From: Oscillatoriales cyanobacterium CG2_30_40_61
GTDB lineage: Bacteria > Cyanobacteriota > Cyanobacteriia > Cyanobacteriales > Microcoleaceae
NCBI GenBank assembly: GCA_001873365.1
Contig: MNYZ01000058.1
Coordinates: forward strand, 1 to 49,338
Direction: 5' to 3'
Length of the DNA stretch: 49,338 nt
Numbering within the stretch: position 1 is the first letter of the stretch; each line of letters opens with the position of its first letter. A program made the translations under genes and the position numbers. The notes under the pieces are model-generated. The model searched no databases, was not told the origin of the DNA, and saw only the letters and a program-made list of their open reading frames with translations. Positions 1 through 7,797 of this stretch are shown piece after piece.

Positions 1-321
1 CGTCGGGGTGGGAGTCGTCGGTGTGGGAGTTGGGGTTGTTGGTGTGGGTGGTGTCGTGGGTGTGGGCGGAGGTGAAGGGGGAAGGGTAGGAATCGGGGGG
101 GTTACGGGGGGCTGGGGTTGGGCAATCACCGGGGTCGGAGGTTCAAGAATATTACCAGTATCGTCCCTACCTTGGGGAATGGGAGAAAGAATTTCGACCT
201 GGGGGTTGAAACTGATGGTAATTTCAGGTTGATTATCAAAGGAAGGGCTAGAGTTTAACAGGTTAAATACAATATTTGTGCTATTATTTTCTCGAATACG
301 GTGGGCTTGGAATTCATTCAT
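1..321 (-). CDS. Partial protein with Pro/Thr-rich linker (3' end outside window)
   Basis: The minus strand is open from an ATG at 321 to the window edge, 107 codons with no stop. The start has a GAGG-type ribosome binding site about 8 bases upstream. Residues 1-60 look like an ordinary folded or polar segment starting MNEFQAHRIRENNS. From about residue 65 the protein becomes almost pure Pro/Thr (PPTPTTPPTPTTP style), typical of a linker in a surface or exported protein. No signal peptide is visible, and I do not recognise the family. The protein must continue beyond base 1, so its main domain is unseen. The opposite strand is also open here, but it encodes only Gly/Val repeats and is a shadow. 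Confidence 0.7.
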   Translation of the reverse strand, partial: MNEFQAHRIRENNSTNIVFNLLNSSPSFDNQPEITISFNPQVEILSPIPQGRDDTGNILEPPTPVIAQPQPPVTPPIPTLPPSPPPTPTTPPTPTTPTPTPTTPTPT

Positions 322-401
322 AAGAATTAACCTCGGTTCTCGGTTAAGATTAGCTTAATCCTTATATATCTCATAATTTGAACAGCTTGTAAAACTTTTT
401 T

Positions 402-430
402 TTGATCAATTTTTGTTTTGTTTGTATTCT
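402..430 (+). promoter_or_regulatory. Possible sigma70-type promoter
   Basis: TTGATC at 402-407 and TATTCT at 425-430 are separated by 17 bases. The -10 box ends only 9 bases before the ATG at 440, so a transcript from it would be nearly leaderless. This is a weak call from sequence similarity alone. Confidence 0.25.
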
Positions 431-439
431 TAACAGTCT

Positions 440-1609
440 ATGCAACTTTTTTTAAACCGCAAATTTTTCAAAGGTTCTATTTATTTGATTGGGGCGATCG
501 CATTTTTTTTATTGATTAATTTTCAACACTCTTGGATTCAGAGTTTACCCCATTCCCCGGAAATTCGAGGGGTTTGGCTGACTAATATTGATAGCAATAT
601 TTTATATTCTCCCCAGGATTTAACCTCGGGATTGCAACGCTTAAAATCCTTAAATTTTAATACCCTATATCCGACGATATGGCAAGGGGGTTATACTTTA
701 TATCCGAGTTCTGTGACTGAGGAAGTGTTTGGAGTTACTATTGATCCTAACCCCGGATTAGAAAAAAGAGATGTTTTGCAGGAAATTGTTACCCAAGGAC
801 ATCAACAGAATTTTATTGTTATTCCTTGGTTTGAATTTGGATTTATGGCTCCTGCTCATTCAGAATTAGTTAAAAAATATCCGAATTGGATTACTCAAAA
901 ACAAGACGGAAGCGTGATTAAAAAAGAAGGATTTGAAGAACGGGTTTGGTTAAATCCTTTCCATCCTGAAGTTCAACAATTTATTTTAAATTTAATTACT
1001 GAAATCGTTAAAAATTATGATATTGATGGGATTCAATTTGATGATCATTTCGGTTTACCTGCGGAATTTGGTTATGATGATTATACGATTAAATTATATG
1101 AGCAGGAACATAACGGACAATCTCCCGCTAAGGATTTTTATGAAACCTATTGGGTCAGATGGAGAGCCGATAAAATCAATCAATTTATGAAAAAAACCTT
1201 TGAAACAATTAAATCTATTAAGCCCGATTGTATTGTTTCTTTATCTCCAAATCCCTTACATTTTTCCTTACCTGCTTATTTACAAGATTGGTTTACTTGG
1301 GAGAGAAAAGGATGGATAGAAGAATTGGTTTTACAGATTTATCGCTCTGATTTAAACCGATTTATTACGGAGTTGGAACGTTCGGAAGTGACTTTAGCAA
1401 AAAATCATATTCCCGTAGCCATTGGAATTTTAAGCGGGTTAAAAAACCGTTCAACTCCCATGGAAATCATAGAAAAACAAATAGTAGAAACTCGCAAACG
1501 TAACTTTGCTGGAGTCTCTTTCTTTTTCTATGAAAGTTTATGGAATTGGTCAGAGGAATCCGCACAAAAACGTCATCGCAAACTACAATATTTATTCCCA
1601 AAGACCTAA
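440..1609 (+). CDS. GHL10/DUF187-family glycoside hydrolase-like protein, membrane anchored
   Basis: This 389-residue protein has an N-terminal hydrophobic segment (about residues 13-27) that would act as an uncleaved signal anchor or signal peptide, placing the rest outside the cytoplasm. The body starts with EIRGVWLTNIDSN and continues with a predicted TIM-barrel pattern; DGIQFDDHFGLP carries acidic residues typical of the GHL10 active-site region. Families of this type are thought to act on cell-wall or exopolysaccharide glycans, but substrates are mostly unknown. The gene is convergent with the amidase downstream (stops at 1609 and 1683), which also targets the cell wall, so a wall-related role is plausible but inferred. 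Confidence 0.8.
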   Translation: MQLFLNRKFFKGSIYLIGAIAFFLLINFQHSWIQSLPHSPEIRGVWLTNIDSNILYSPQDLTSGLQRLKSLNFNTLYPTIWQGGYTLYPSSVTEEVFGVTIDPNPGLEKRDVLQEIVTQGHQQNFIVIPWFEFGFMAPAHSELVKKYPNWITQKQDGSVIKKEGFEERVWLNPFHPEVQQFILNLITEIVKNYDIDGIQFDDHFGLPAEFGYDDYTIKLYEQEHNGQSPAKDFYETYWVRWRADKINQFMKKTFETIKSIKPDCIVSLSPNPLHFSLPAYLQDWFTWERKGWIEELVLQIYRSDLNRFITELERSEVTLAKNHIPVAIGILSGLKNRSTPMEIIEKQIVETRKRNFAGVSFFFYESLWNWSEESAQKRHRKLQYLFPKT

Positions 1610-1682
1610 GATAGTGCTACACATTACAGTTAAGAAACCTCTAAATCCAGCAAACTGCTTACTATTCCCTGTTCCCTATAAC

Positions 1683-3035
1683 TTAAATTTCATACAGTCT
1701 TCTGAGTAAGGCTAAAATTTGATCGCCGTAGGTGGAATCATCTGACCATCTTCCACTTAATTGTTGAACAAAAGCAGCAATTCCTCGGGTGACAAATTCA
1801 AACCGAGGATCAACACAATCTTGGACTAAAGGTTCATAACTTCCATAGGCTTTTAAATGTTGAATATGGGCTCTAACTCCGATTTGAATTGTCGGGAAAG
1901 AAGCACTTTCGGAAGCTCCCCCCAAACTTCCTAAACCTCCAAAATTGTTTTGTTCAGGTTTAACAGTCCCGCCAAATTGTAGAAAGTTAGTTTCCAAACA
2001 CATTTGAGAAAACGCAATATCATGGTTCACTCCTTCTATAGCTGCTTCTTCTCGATAAAATTTAGCAATTTCAGGAACGGTATTAATTATCTGAGCATCT
2101 TGAGTTTTGATAAACATAATTAACTGAACTTCTGTGGTTAAACCATTACCCATAATTTGATCAATTTGACTATTATAGGGACGAATATTAGAACGAAAAA
2201 CCACACTTCGATTCGGGTTATCCCAACCCACAGAAATCCCGAAATTCTTGAAATCAACGGCTCGAATATAAACAATATTATTATATCTAATTCTTCTTAC
2301 CCGAGCAGAAATCTGTGATAAATTCAATCCAAATTTATCGACTAAATCAATGGGAATATAAGCATTTCCATTGACTAAAATCCCATTTTCTCCATAGCGA
2401 CGACCATTAATATTAATTCCGATAGAACCATAAACGGCTGTACCTGGGGAGACATTTGGAATAGGATTATTTGAACTATTTCCTAACCAATTGGTGAGCC
2501 CATTAGTAATCCCAATTGCCAGATCTTGACGTCGGGTTTGAATCAAAGCCCGATCGGTGGGATTAGTTAGAAATCCTAATTCCAAATAGAGTGAAGGAAT
2601 AGCAATCCAACGGCAAAAAATTAAACTTCCTAAGCCCGTTTCAGTGTCCGGTTTTGCCCCTCGATTGGGAAGTTGCGGGACTTGTTGCAGTAGGGATAAT
2701 AATAGGGATTCGGCGTCTTGTTTTCGGGATTGATTGCCCGCAATATAAAAGGCCGTAGCCCCCCTAATTAATGGGTTTGATGAGCCTCCCATTTGCAATT
2801 CTAAAGCGATATCTCCAGAGCGGGAATGGGTATTAATCCAATCAATGGTTTGGGTTTGACTCAAATCATCAGGAACCGCAATCACTTGTACACCCCGAGA
2901 GCGCAATTCACCTACAACTAAATCCCGAATCCTAATGATTTCTTGGGCTTCAGTTGTCCCTCCAGCAACCGTGCCTGGGTCTCTTACACCATTTTCAAAT
3001 CCTCCATGACCTGCGGATAAAAAAATTCTTGTCAT
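1683..3035 (-). CDS. N-acetylmuramoyl-L-alanine amidase (Amidase_3) with C-terminal glucosaminidase-like domain
   Basis: The N-terminal part (residues 1-190) is an Amidase_3 zinc hydrolase fold: LSAGHGG with H10, a GTTEAQE glutamate, and the late LYLELGFLTNPTDR segment with the catalytic-type Glu. The middle (about 200-290) resembles a copper-amine-oxidase-N-like stalk (NGILVNGNAYIPIDLV). The C-terminal 150 residues look like a FlgJ-type glucosaminidase (FSQMCLETNFLQFGG, catalytic-type Glu). There is no signal peptide. A GTG at 3044 would add three residues, but ATG 3035 has a GAGAG box at a better distance, so I chose it. Oddity: the position expected to hold the second zinc-ligand His in the E-[IL]-H motif is Gln81 (ELQ), so amidase activity may be impaired. 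Confidence 0.82.
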   Translation of the reverse strand: MTRIFLSAGHGGFENGVRDPGTVAGGTTEAQEIIRIRDLVVGELRSRGVQVIAVPDDLSQTQTIDWINTHSRSGDIALELQMGGSSNPLIRGATAFYIAGNQSRKQDAESLLLSLLQQVPQLPNRGAKPDTETGLGSLIFCRWIAIPSLYLELGFLTNPTDRALIQTRRQDLAIGITNGLTNWLGNSSNNPIPNVSPGTAVYGSIGININGRRYGENGILVNGNAYIPIDLVDKFGLNLSQISARVRRIRYNNIVYIRAVDFKNFGISVGWDNPNRSVVFRSNIRPYNSQIDQIMGNGLTTEVQLIMFIKTQDAQIINTVPEIAKFYREEAAIEGVNHDIAFSQMCLETNFLQFGGTVKPEQNNFGGLGSLGGASESASFPTIQIGVRAHIQHLKAYGSYEPLVQDCVDPRFEFVTRGIAAFVQQLSGRWSDDSTYGDQILALLRRLYEI

Positions 3036-3091
3036 TGTGTACACTCTCGATTTTAAGTTTAATATTAAGGTTAAATATTTTAATTCCCTTT

Positions 3092-3460
3092 ATGGTTTTA
3101 CACTGTAATCAGGCATTTGTCACCCTCGCTGATCCGAAAATGGAAATTTTGGTTGAGTTTTATTCTCAACTATTGGGAATAAAACCGTTAAATTATATTC
3201 CCCATCGTTATGCAGAATTTCAGTTACCGAGTTTGAAATTAGGAATTTTTAAACCCCAAACTACTGATATTTCCGAGTTTTATCCAACGGGTAAAACGGG
3301 GATGAGTTTGTGTTTAGAAGTCTCGGATTTAGAACAAGCGATCGCCCATTTACAAACCCTAGGATATCCTCCACCGGGAGAAATCATCACGGCGGCCCAT
3401 GGTCGAGAAATTTATGCCTATGATCCGATGGGAAACCGTTTAATTTTATATCAAATTTAG
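3092..3460 (+). CDS. VOC (glyoxalase/bleomycin resistance) superfamily protein
   Basis: This 122-residue protein has a single VOC module: FVTLADPKMEILVEFYSQLLG at the start, then LGIFKP, SLCLEVSDLEQAIAHLQTLGY and the closing EIYAYDPMGNRLILYQ. That order is typical of one βαβββ repeat pair forming a metal-binding or substrate-binding pocket. The frame is open further upstream (to 2954), but that extension overlaps the amidase gene on the other strand and lacks family similarity, so ATG 3092 is preferred. Reaction and substrate cannot be told from sequence; members range from lyases to dioxygenases and antibiotic-binding proteins. Confidence 0.8.
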   Translation: MVLHCNQAFVTLADPKMEILVEFYSQLLGIKPLNYIPHRYAEFQLPSLKLGIFKPQTTDISEFYPTGKTGMSLCLEVSDLEQAIAHLQTLGYPPPGEIITAAHGREIYAYDPMGNRLILYQI

Positions 3461-3469
3461 GATAATTAT

Positions 3470-3763
3470 TCACCCGATTAAATCCAAAAGGGTGTAAAGG
3501 CTCATAATTAACAATAATATTGCCAGTTTTTGGGTGAGTTGTAGGCCCGGAGAAGGAATCATGGCTTCTCGAATTAATATTGAAGTGGATGATCCGGCCA
3601 CATAACTCATGGACAGCACTAGATAGGGCCATTGTTGATTCCCGATCCAAATCAGGAGTAAAAAAAATCCTAATATCAACATCAGTAACTCAACAAATTG
3701 AGGGGGGTTATATTGGGTTGATAACAGTAAAGTTTGCCACCAAAAATTCCAACGTCTCATCAT
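3470..3763 (-). CDS. Small membrane protein, unknown function
   Basis: This 97-residue ORF starts MMRRWNFWWQTLLL and has hydrophobic stretches at about residues 28-43 (LMLILGFFLLLIWIG), 45-57 and 80-95 (LAILLLIMSLYTLLDLIG), so two or three membrane helices. The stop lies 9 bases from the convergent VOC gene. No good ribosome binding site is visible. The alternative ORF on the same strand (3387-3650) lacks protein-like composition. I recognise no family, and the assignment rests on the membrane-protein pattern. Confidence 0.6.
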   Translation of the reverse strand: MMRRWNFWWQTLLLSTQYNPPQFVELLMLILGFFLLLIWIGNQQWPYLVLSMSYVAGSSTSILIREAMIPSPGLQLTQKLAILLLIMSLYTLLDLIG

Positions 3764-3790
3764 GATTAATAATTAACTGTGAATCAATAT

Positions 3791-4453
3791 TTATCCTAGC
3801 CAGGTTTGTTGTTGTAAATCGGATAAAGCGGTTTCTGTTTCTACCTGTTCAAATTGTTGATAAAACCGACTAACATTAAAAAAAGGATAGGGAGTTTCTA
3901 ATACAATAACCCGATCGCCCCATAGCTGCATAGAGGGAATTAATTCTAGCGGGGCCACGGGAACACAAATCCAAATTGCCATGGGGTGATGGGCTTTTAA
4001 TGCCTTGGCCGCCACAGCCATCGTCATTCCGGTGGCAATACCATCATCGACAATCAGGGCTAAAGCTCCATGGGGGTTAATCTTAGGACAGGCTGGAGAA
4101 AGCCTTTCCCAACCCTGCTGAGCCTTTGTCTGAGCCTGTTCTAACATCCTCTGTTGAAGTTGAGGATCTAGGGGTTTGCGTTTTGACCATAAAACATGGC
4201 CATCGGAGGTAACTGCACCCAAAGCCAATTCTGGATTATCGGGGAAGGTGATTTTTTTAGCCACAATCACACTTAAAGGAGCGTGCAACCCTTTAGCAAT
4301 GGGGACTGCAACGGGTACACCCCCACGGGGTAAGGCATAAACAACCATTTTTGTGTCTGGATTTGGATGTTCTAAACTCATCTGTAACAAAATTTCTTTT
4401 GCCAATTCCTCACCCGCTTGAGTCCGATCTTTAAATATTGGTGTGAATAACAT
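3791..4453 (-). CDS. Phosphoribosyltransferase-domain protein
   Basis: About 220 residues from ATG 4453 (MLFTPIFKDRTQAGEEL). The PRPP-binding loop VDDGIATGMTM is clear, preceded by VVYALPRGGVPVAVPIA and VIVAKKITFPDNPELALGAV, the pattern of orphan type I PRTases often annotated as putative phosphoribosyltransferase. The C-terminal segment runs to a ferredoxin-independent Trp-Leu-Gly end. The frame is open to 4516, adding 21 residues (MQLSRATVII...), but the family normally begins near FxDRxxAG, so the shorter start is favoured. The substrate base is unknown. The gene is divergent from the uracil-DNA glycosylase with about 150 bases between the two starts. Confidence 0.85.
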   Translation of the reverse strand: MLFTPIFKDRTQAGEELAKEILLQMSLEHPNPDTKMVVYALPRGGVPVAVPIAKGLHAPLSVIVAKKITFPDNPELALGAVTSDGHVLWSKRKPLDPQLQQRMLEQAQTKAQQGWERLSPACPKINPHGALALIVDDGIATGMTMAVAAKALKAHHPMAIWICVPVAPLELIPSMQLWGDRVIVLETPYPFFNVSRFYQQFEQVETETALSDLQQQTWLG

Positions 4454-4601
4454 GATCTGCTTGTCCCCCGACCTTCGCATCATCTCTATGATGACCGTTG
4501 CCCTTGAGAGTTGCAACTTGATAAATTCCCACTGGTTGAAAAATAGTTGTAAATTGGGTATCGGTTAATCGTCCATACCCTAAACCCTATTCCCTTTGAT
4601 T

Positions 4602-5291
4602 ATGTCTGATCACGAACAATTAAGTTTATTTGATTTTAAAAATACTGAACCTGCTACTCCGCCAACAAATTTTAATCGGGATTTAATTCCGACTGATGCT
4701 AAAATTGCGATTCCTTTGGGGACTTATCAAACCTTAGAAGAAATTGCCAACCATTGTAATCATTGTTATCGATGTGAATTAGGACAAAATCGTACCCATG
4801 CGGTCATCGGTCGAGGTAATATACAAGCGCCAATTATGATTATCGGAGAAGCACCTGGGCAAAATGAAGATGAACAGGGTTTACCCTTTGTCGGGAGGTC
4901 GGGACAACTGTTAGAAAAAATTTTAGAATCCGTAGGTTTAAGTACAGAAAAGGAGGTTTATATTTCTAATGCGATTCGCTGTCGTCCGCCGAATAATCGC
5001 ACCCCGACCCCGGCAGAAATCGAAGCATGTAAACCGTATTTATTAGAACAAATTCGTTTGGTTAATCCTAAAATTATTTTATTAACTGGAGCAACGGCGG
5101 TTAAATCTTTGTTAGGAGATAAACGGGGAATTAGTAAAATTAGGGGGCAATGGATGGAGTGGGAAGGGCGATTATGTATGCCGATTTTTCACCCAGCTTA
5201 TTTATTAAGAAATCCCTCTAAGGAACAGGGATCACCGAAATGGTTAATGTGGCAAGATATTCAGAAAGTTAAAAATAAATTGAATGAATAA
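4602..5291 (+). CDS. Family 4 uracil-DNA glycosylase (Fe-S)
   Basis: The product is a 229-residue DNA repair enzyme that removes uracil from DNA. The family 4 signature is seen: CNHCYRCELG and CRPPNNRTPTPAEIEAC supply cysteines for a [4Fe-4S] cluster, GEAPGQNEDEQGLPFVG is the catalytic or uracil-binding motif, and HPAYLLRNP is the DNA-intercalation/His motif. The N-terminal 40 residues are a variable extension. A TTG two codons upstream (4596) is in frame, but ATG 4602 is the more natural start. It is probably transcribed alone; a short GAGTCC palindrome follows the stop. Confidence 0.92.
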   Translation: MSDHEQLSLFDFKNTEPATPPTNFNRDLIPTDAKIAIPLGTYQTLEEIANHCNHCYRCELGQNRTHAVIGRGNIQAPIMIIGEAPGQNEDEQGLPFVGRSGQLLEKILESVGLSTEKEVYISNAIRCRPPNNRTPTPAEIEACKPYLLEQIRLVNPKIILLTGATAVKSLLGDKRGISKIRGQWMEWEGRLCMPIFHPAYLLRNPSKEQGSPKWLMWQDIQKVKNKLNE

Positions 5292-5301
5292 TCTTGCCAT
5301 C

Positions 5302-5324
5302 GTAGTGAGTCCTTTAGGACTCTC
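5302..5324 (+). repeat. REP-like palindrome, GAGTCC variant
   Basis: GTAGTGAGTCC is followed by a hairpin (GAGTCCT, TT loop, AGGACTC at 5307-5322). It is related to the copies at 10700, 19830 and, with CCC in place of TCC, at 29125-30032. It lies between the glycosylase and the first permease. Confidence 0.75.
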
Positions 5325-5360
5325 TTATATGATTAATTACAAAGCCTGATAAACAACATT

Positions 5361-6548
5361 ATGGGTCTTTCTATTCTGAGTTTAATTAGATTAAGTTGCA
5401 GTTCCTTATTAGCTAATCCCGTGCGTTCTTTTCTATCAGGAATCGGGGTATTTATGGGGGTAGCAGCGGTGAGTGCAACCTTGCAAGTTAAAAATATTAG
5501 CACGGCGGTTATTAAGCAACAATTGGATGAAAGAGATGCACCACAAATCGAAATCTATACACCTTGGAACCCGATTACAAAAGATCAGGCAAAAGTCGGT
5601 TTAGAAGATCTGAAATCTTTGCAAAAACAGTTGAAAGGGTTAAAATCTATTAGTGCTAGTAATTGGATGGGTACTCTATCAGTTTCTTTTCAAAATGAGC
5701 AAGCCAATCCTTTTTCTTTCGCCACAACTATTGATTTTTTAAACACATTAGGACGTAAATTAATAGCTGGAAGACCTTTTAATTCCAGTGATTTTGAAAC
5801 CTATCAACCCGTGGTTATTATTGATCAATTTTTAGCAGATAAACTCTTTGGAAGTATAGATCCTTTAGGAAAAACTATTTATATTAATTTTAGACCCTAT
5901 GTAGTCGTTGGGGTTGTTGTCACTAAACCCCTATGGAATGGGCAAGAACCCACAGGTATTGTTTATCTTCCCATGGCTATTTATAGTGCAGTTACGGGAC
6001 AAAAAGGAATTGATAGTTTGCTCCTACGTCCTTCTAAAATTGAAAATTTAGACCCGATGGGTGAACAGGCTAAAAAAATATTAGAAAAAAGATTTGTCGG
6101 CTATGAATTTAATTTTTGGAAGACGGCTGAGGATATTTTAGAACGGCAAAAAACCCTAGAGTCTGTGTCTAAAGCATTATTAGTTGTAGGTGCAATTTCT
6201 TTAATTGTCGGCGGAGTTGGAATTGCTAATATTACCATTGCATCAGTAATAGAACGTACCCCAGAAATTGGACTCAGACGGGCTGTAGGTGCGACCCAAT
6301 TAGATATTATGTTACAGTTTATTTTAGAAGCAGCTATTTTAAGTTTTGTTGGGGGAACTATTGCGATTATCACGGTTCATGGTGCAACGGTTGTTGTGGC
6401 TAAACAATTTAAGTTACCCTATGAATTTGAAGCAAAAACGGCTGCATTAGCTCTGAGTTCAGCGATATTTGTTGGGGTAGGAGCCGGATTTTTCCCCGCT
6501 TTACGCGCCAGTCAAATTGACCCGGTAAAAGCGTTAAGAGGAGAGTAG
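5361..6548 (+). CDS. MacB/FtsX-type ABC transporter permease (copy 1)
   Basis: This 395-residue membrane protein has the MacB layout: TM1 at about 22-42 (SFLSGIGVFMGVAAVSATLQ), a large periplasmic domain (45-265) and three C-terminal helices at about 270-385 (LLVVGAISLIVGGVGIANIT, IGLRRAVGAT loop). It ends in ASQIDPVKALRGE, the usual C-terminus of these permeases. Only the permease is present; no ATP-binding domain or gene is nearby. It is followed after 22 bases by a close paralogue and then a TolC-family gene, suggesting a tripartite-like efflux or envelope-remodelling role whose ATPase and adaptor would be encoded elsewhere. Confidence 0.9.
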   Translation: MGLSILSLIRLSCSSLLANPVRSFLSGIGVFMGVAAVSATLQVKNISTAVIKQQLDERDAPQIEIYTPWNPITKDQAKVGLEDLKSLQKQLKGLKSISASNWMGTLSVSFQNEQANPFSFATTIDFLNTLGRKLIAGRPFNSSDFETYQPVVIIDQFLADKLFGSIDPLGKTIYINFRPYVVVGVVVTKPLWNGQEPTGIVYLPMAIYSAVTGQKGIDSLLLRPSKIENLDPMGEQAKKILEKRFVGYEFNFWKTAEDILERQKTLESVSKALLVVGAISLIVGGVGIANITIASVIERTPEIGLRRAVGATQLDIMLQFILEAAILSFVGGTIAIITVHGATVVVAKQFKLPYEFEAKTAALALSSAIFVGVGAGFFPALRASQIDPVKALRGE

Positions 6549-6570
6549 AAACCATTTAAAATAAAGGATT

Positions 6571-7755
6571 ATGAGTCTTTCCAGTCTAAGTTTAATTAAA
6601 TTAAGTTGTAGTTCCTTATTAGGGAGTCCAGTTCGTTCCTTTCTATCAGGAATTGGGGTATTTATGGGAGTAGCGGCGGTGAGTGCGACCTTGCAAGTGG
6701 GTAGTATCAGCAGCGCGGTTATTGCACAACAGTTGGCTGAAAGAGATGCACCACGAATTGTCATATTTCCAATGTGGAACCCAATCACAAAAACTTCAGC
6801 AAACTTGAGTTTAGACGACCTGAAAACTTTAAAAAAACAGTTAAAAGGGTTGAAATCTATTAGTGGTATGAATTGGATGGATACCTCGCAGGTTGTTTTC
6901 CAGCATCAGGAAGCTAATCCCTCTGTTAAAGCGACAACTATCGATTTTTTAAATACATCAGGACGTAAATTAATTGCTGGACGTTCTTTTACCACCAATG
7001 ATTTTGAGACCTATCAACCTGTAATTATTATTGACAAAGTTTTAGCAGATAAACTATTTGAGGAAATCAAGCCAATCGGAAAAACTATTTATATTGATTT
7101 CAGACCTTATATTGTGATTGGAATTATTGAAAGTCAAGGTATTCAACAGGAAGAACCAAAAGGTGAAGTTTATCTTCCGATGGCTATTTATAGTGCAACT
7201 ACAGGGAAAAAAAATATCAATAATTTGTGGCTACGCCCCTATAAAATTGAAGATTTAGAGCCGATGGGTAAACAAGCTGAAAAAATATTAGAACAACGGT
7301 TTCCAGGGTATAAATTTTTTGCTCCGAATACGGTTAGGAGAATTTTAGAACAACAAAAAACCCTAGATTCTGTTTCTAAAGCATTATTAGTGGTCGGTGC
7401 AATTTCTTTAATTGTGGGAGGAGTTGGAATTGCTAATATTACCATTGCTTCGGTGATAGAACGTACTCCAGAAATCGGATTAAGACGGGCGGTGGGTGCG
7501 ACCCAATTAGATATCATGTTGCAATTTATTTTAGAAGCGGCTATTTTAAGTTTAATTGGAGGAACTATTGCCATTGTCACCGTTCATGGTGCAACAGTTG
7601 TTGTGGCTAAACAATTTAAGTTACCTTATGAATTTGAACCCAAAACGGCTGCATTAGCTCTAAGTTCCGCGATATTAGTTGGGGTAGGAGCCGGATTTTT
7701 TCCCGCTTGGCGCGCTAGTCAACTTGACCCGGTAAAAGCGTTAAGAGGAGAGTAG
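6571..7755 (+). CDS. MacB/FtsX-type ABC transporter permease (copy 2)
   Basis: This is a 394-residue tandem paralogue of the preceding gene. The N-terminal membrane segment (SFLSGIGVFMGVAAVSATLQ) and the last 150 residues are nearly identical between the copies. The periplasmic middle (about residues 60-260) has diverged (IVIFPMWNPITKTSANLS against IEIYTPWNPITKDQAKVG). An AAGGA box precedes the ATG. The pair could form a heterodimeric permease, since MacB-type transporters work as dimers. No nucleotide-binding domain is seen. The gene ends in ALRGE like copy 1. Confidence 0.9.
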   Translation: MSLSSLSLIKLSCSSLLGSPVRSFLSGIGVFMGVAAVSATLQVGSISSAVIAQQLAERDAPRIVIFPMWNPITKTSANLSLDDLKTLKKQLKGLKSISGMNWMDTSQVVFQHQEANPSVKATTIDFLNTSGRKLIAGRSFTTNDFETYQPVIIIDKVLADKLFEEIKPIGKTIYIDFRPYIVIGIIESQGIQQEEPKGEVYLPMAIYSATTGKKNINNLWLRPYKIEDLEPMGKQAEKILEQRFPGYKFFAPNTVRRILEQQKTLDSVSKALLVVGAISLIVGGVGIANITIASVIERTPEIGLRRAVGATQLDIMLQFILEAAILSLIGGTIAIVTVHGATVVVAKQFKLPYEFEPKTAALALSSAILVGVGAGFFPAWRASQLDPVKALRGE

Positions 7756-7797
7756 GGAAAAATTAACAATTGAACACAAAATCAGGGATTAAGCATT

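Noticed and set aside
8-232. Plus-strand ORF of Gly/Val repeats
   Set aside because: It is the reverse of the Pro/Thr linker encoded on the minus strand, has no natural protein composition and no ribosome binding site.
2954-3091. N-terminal extension of the VOC protein
   Set aside because: The extra 46 residues overlap the start of the amidase gene on the other strand and do not resemble VOC sequence.
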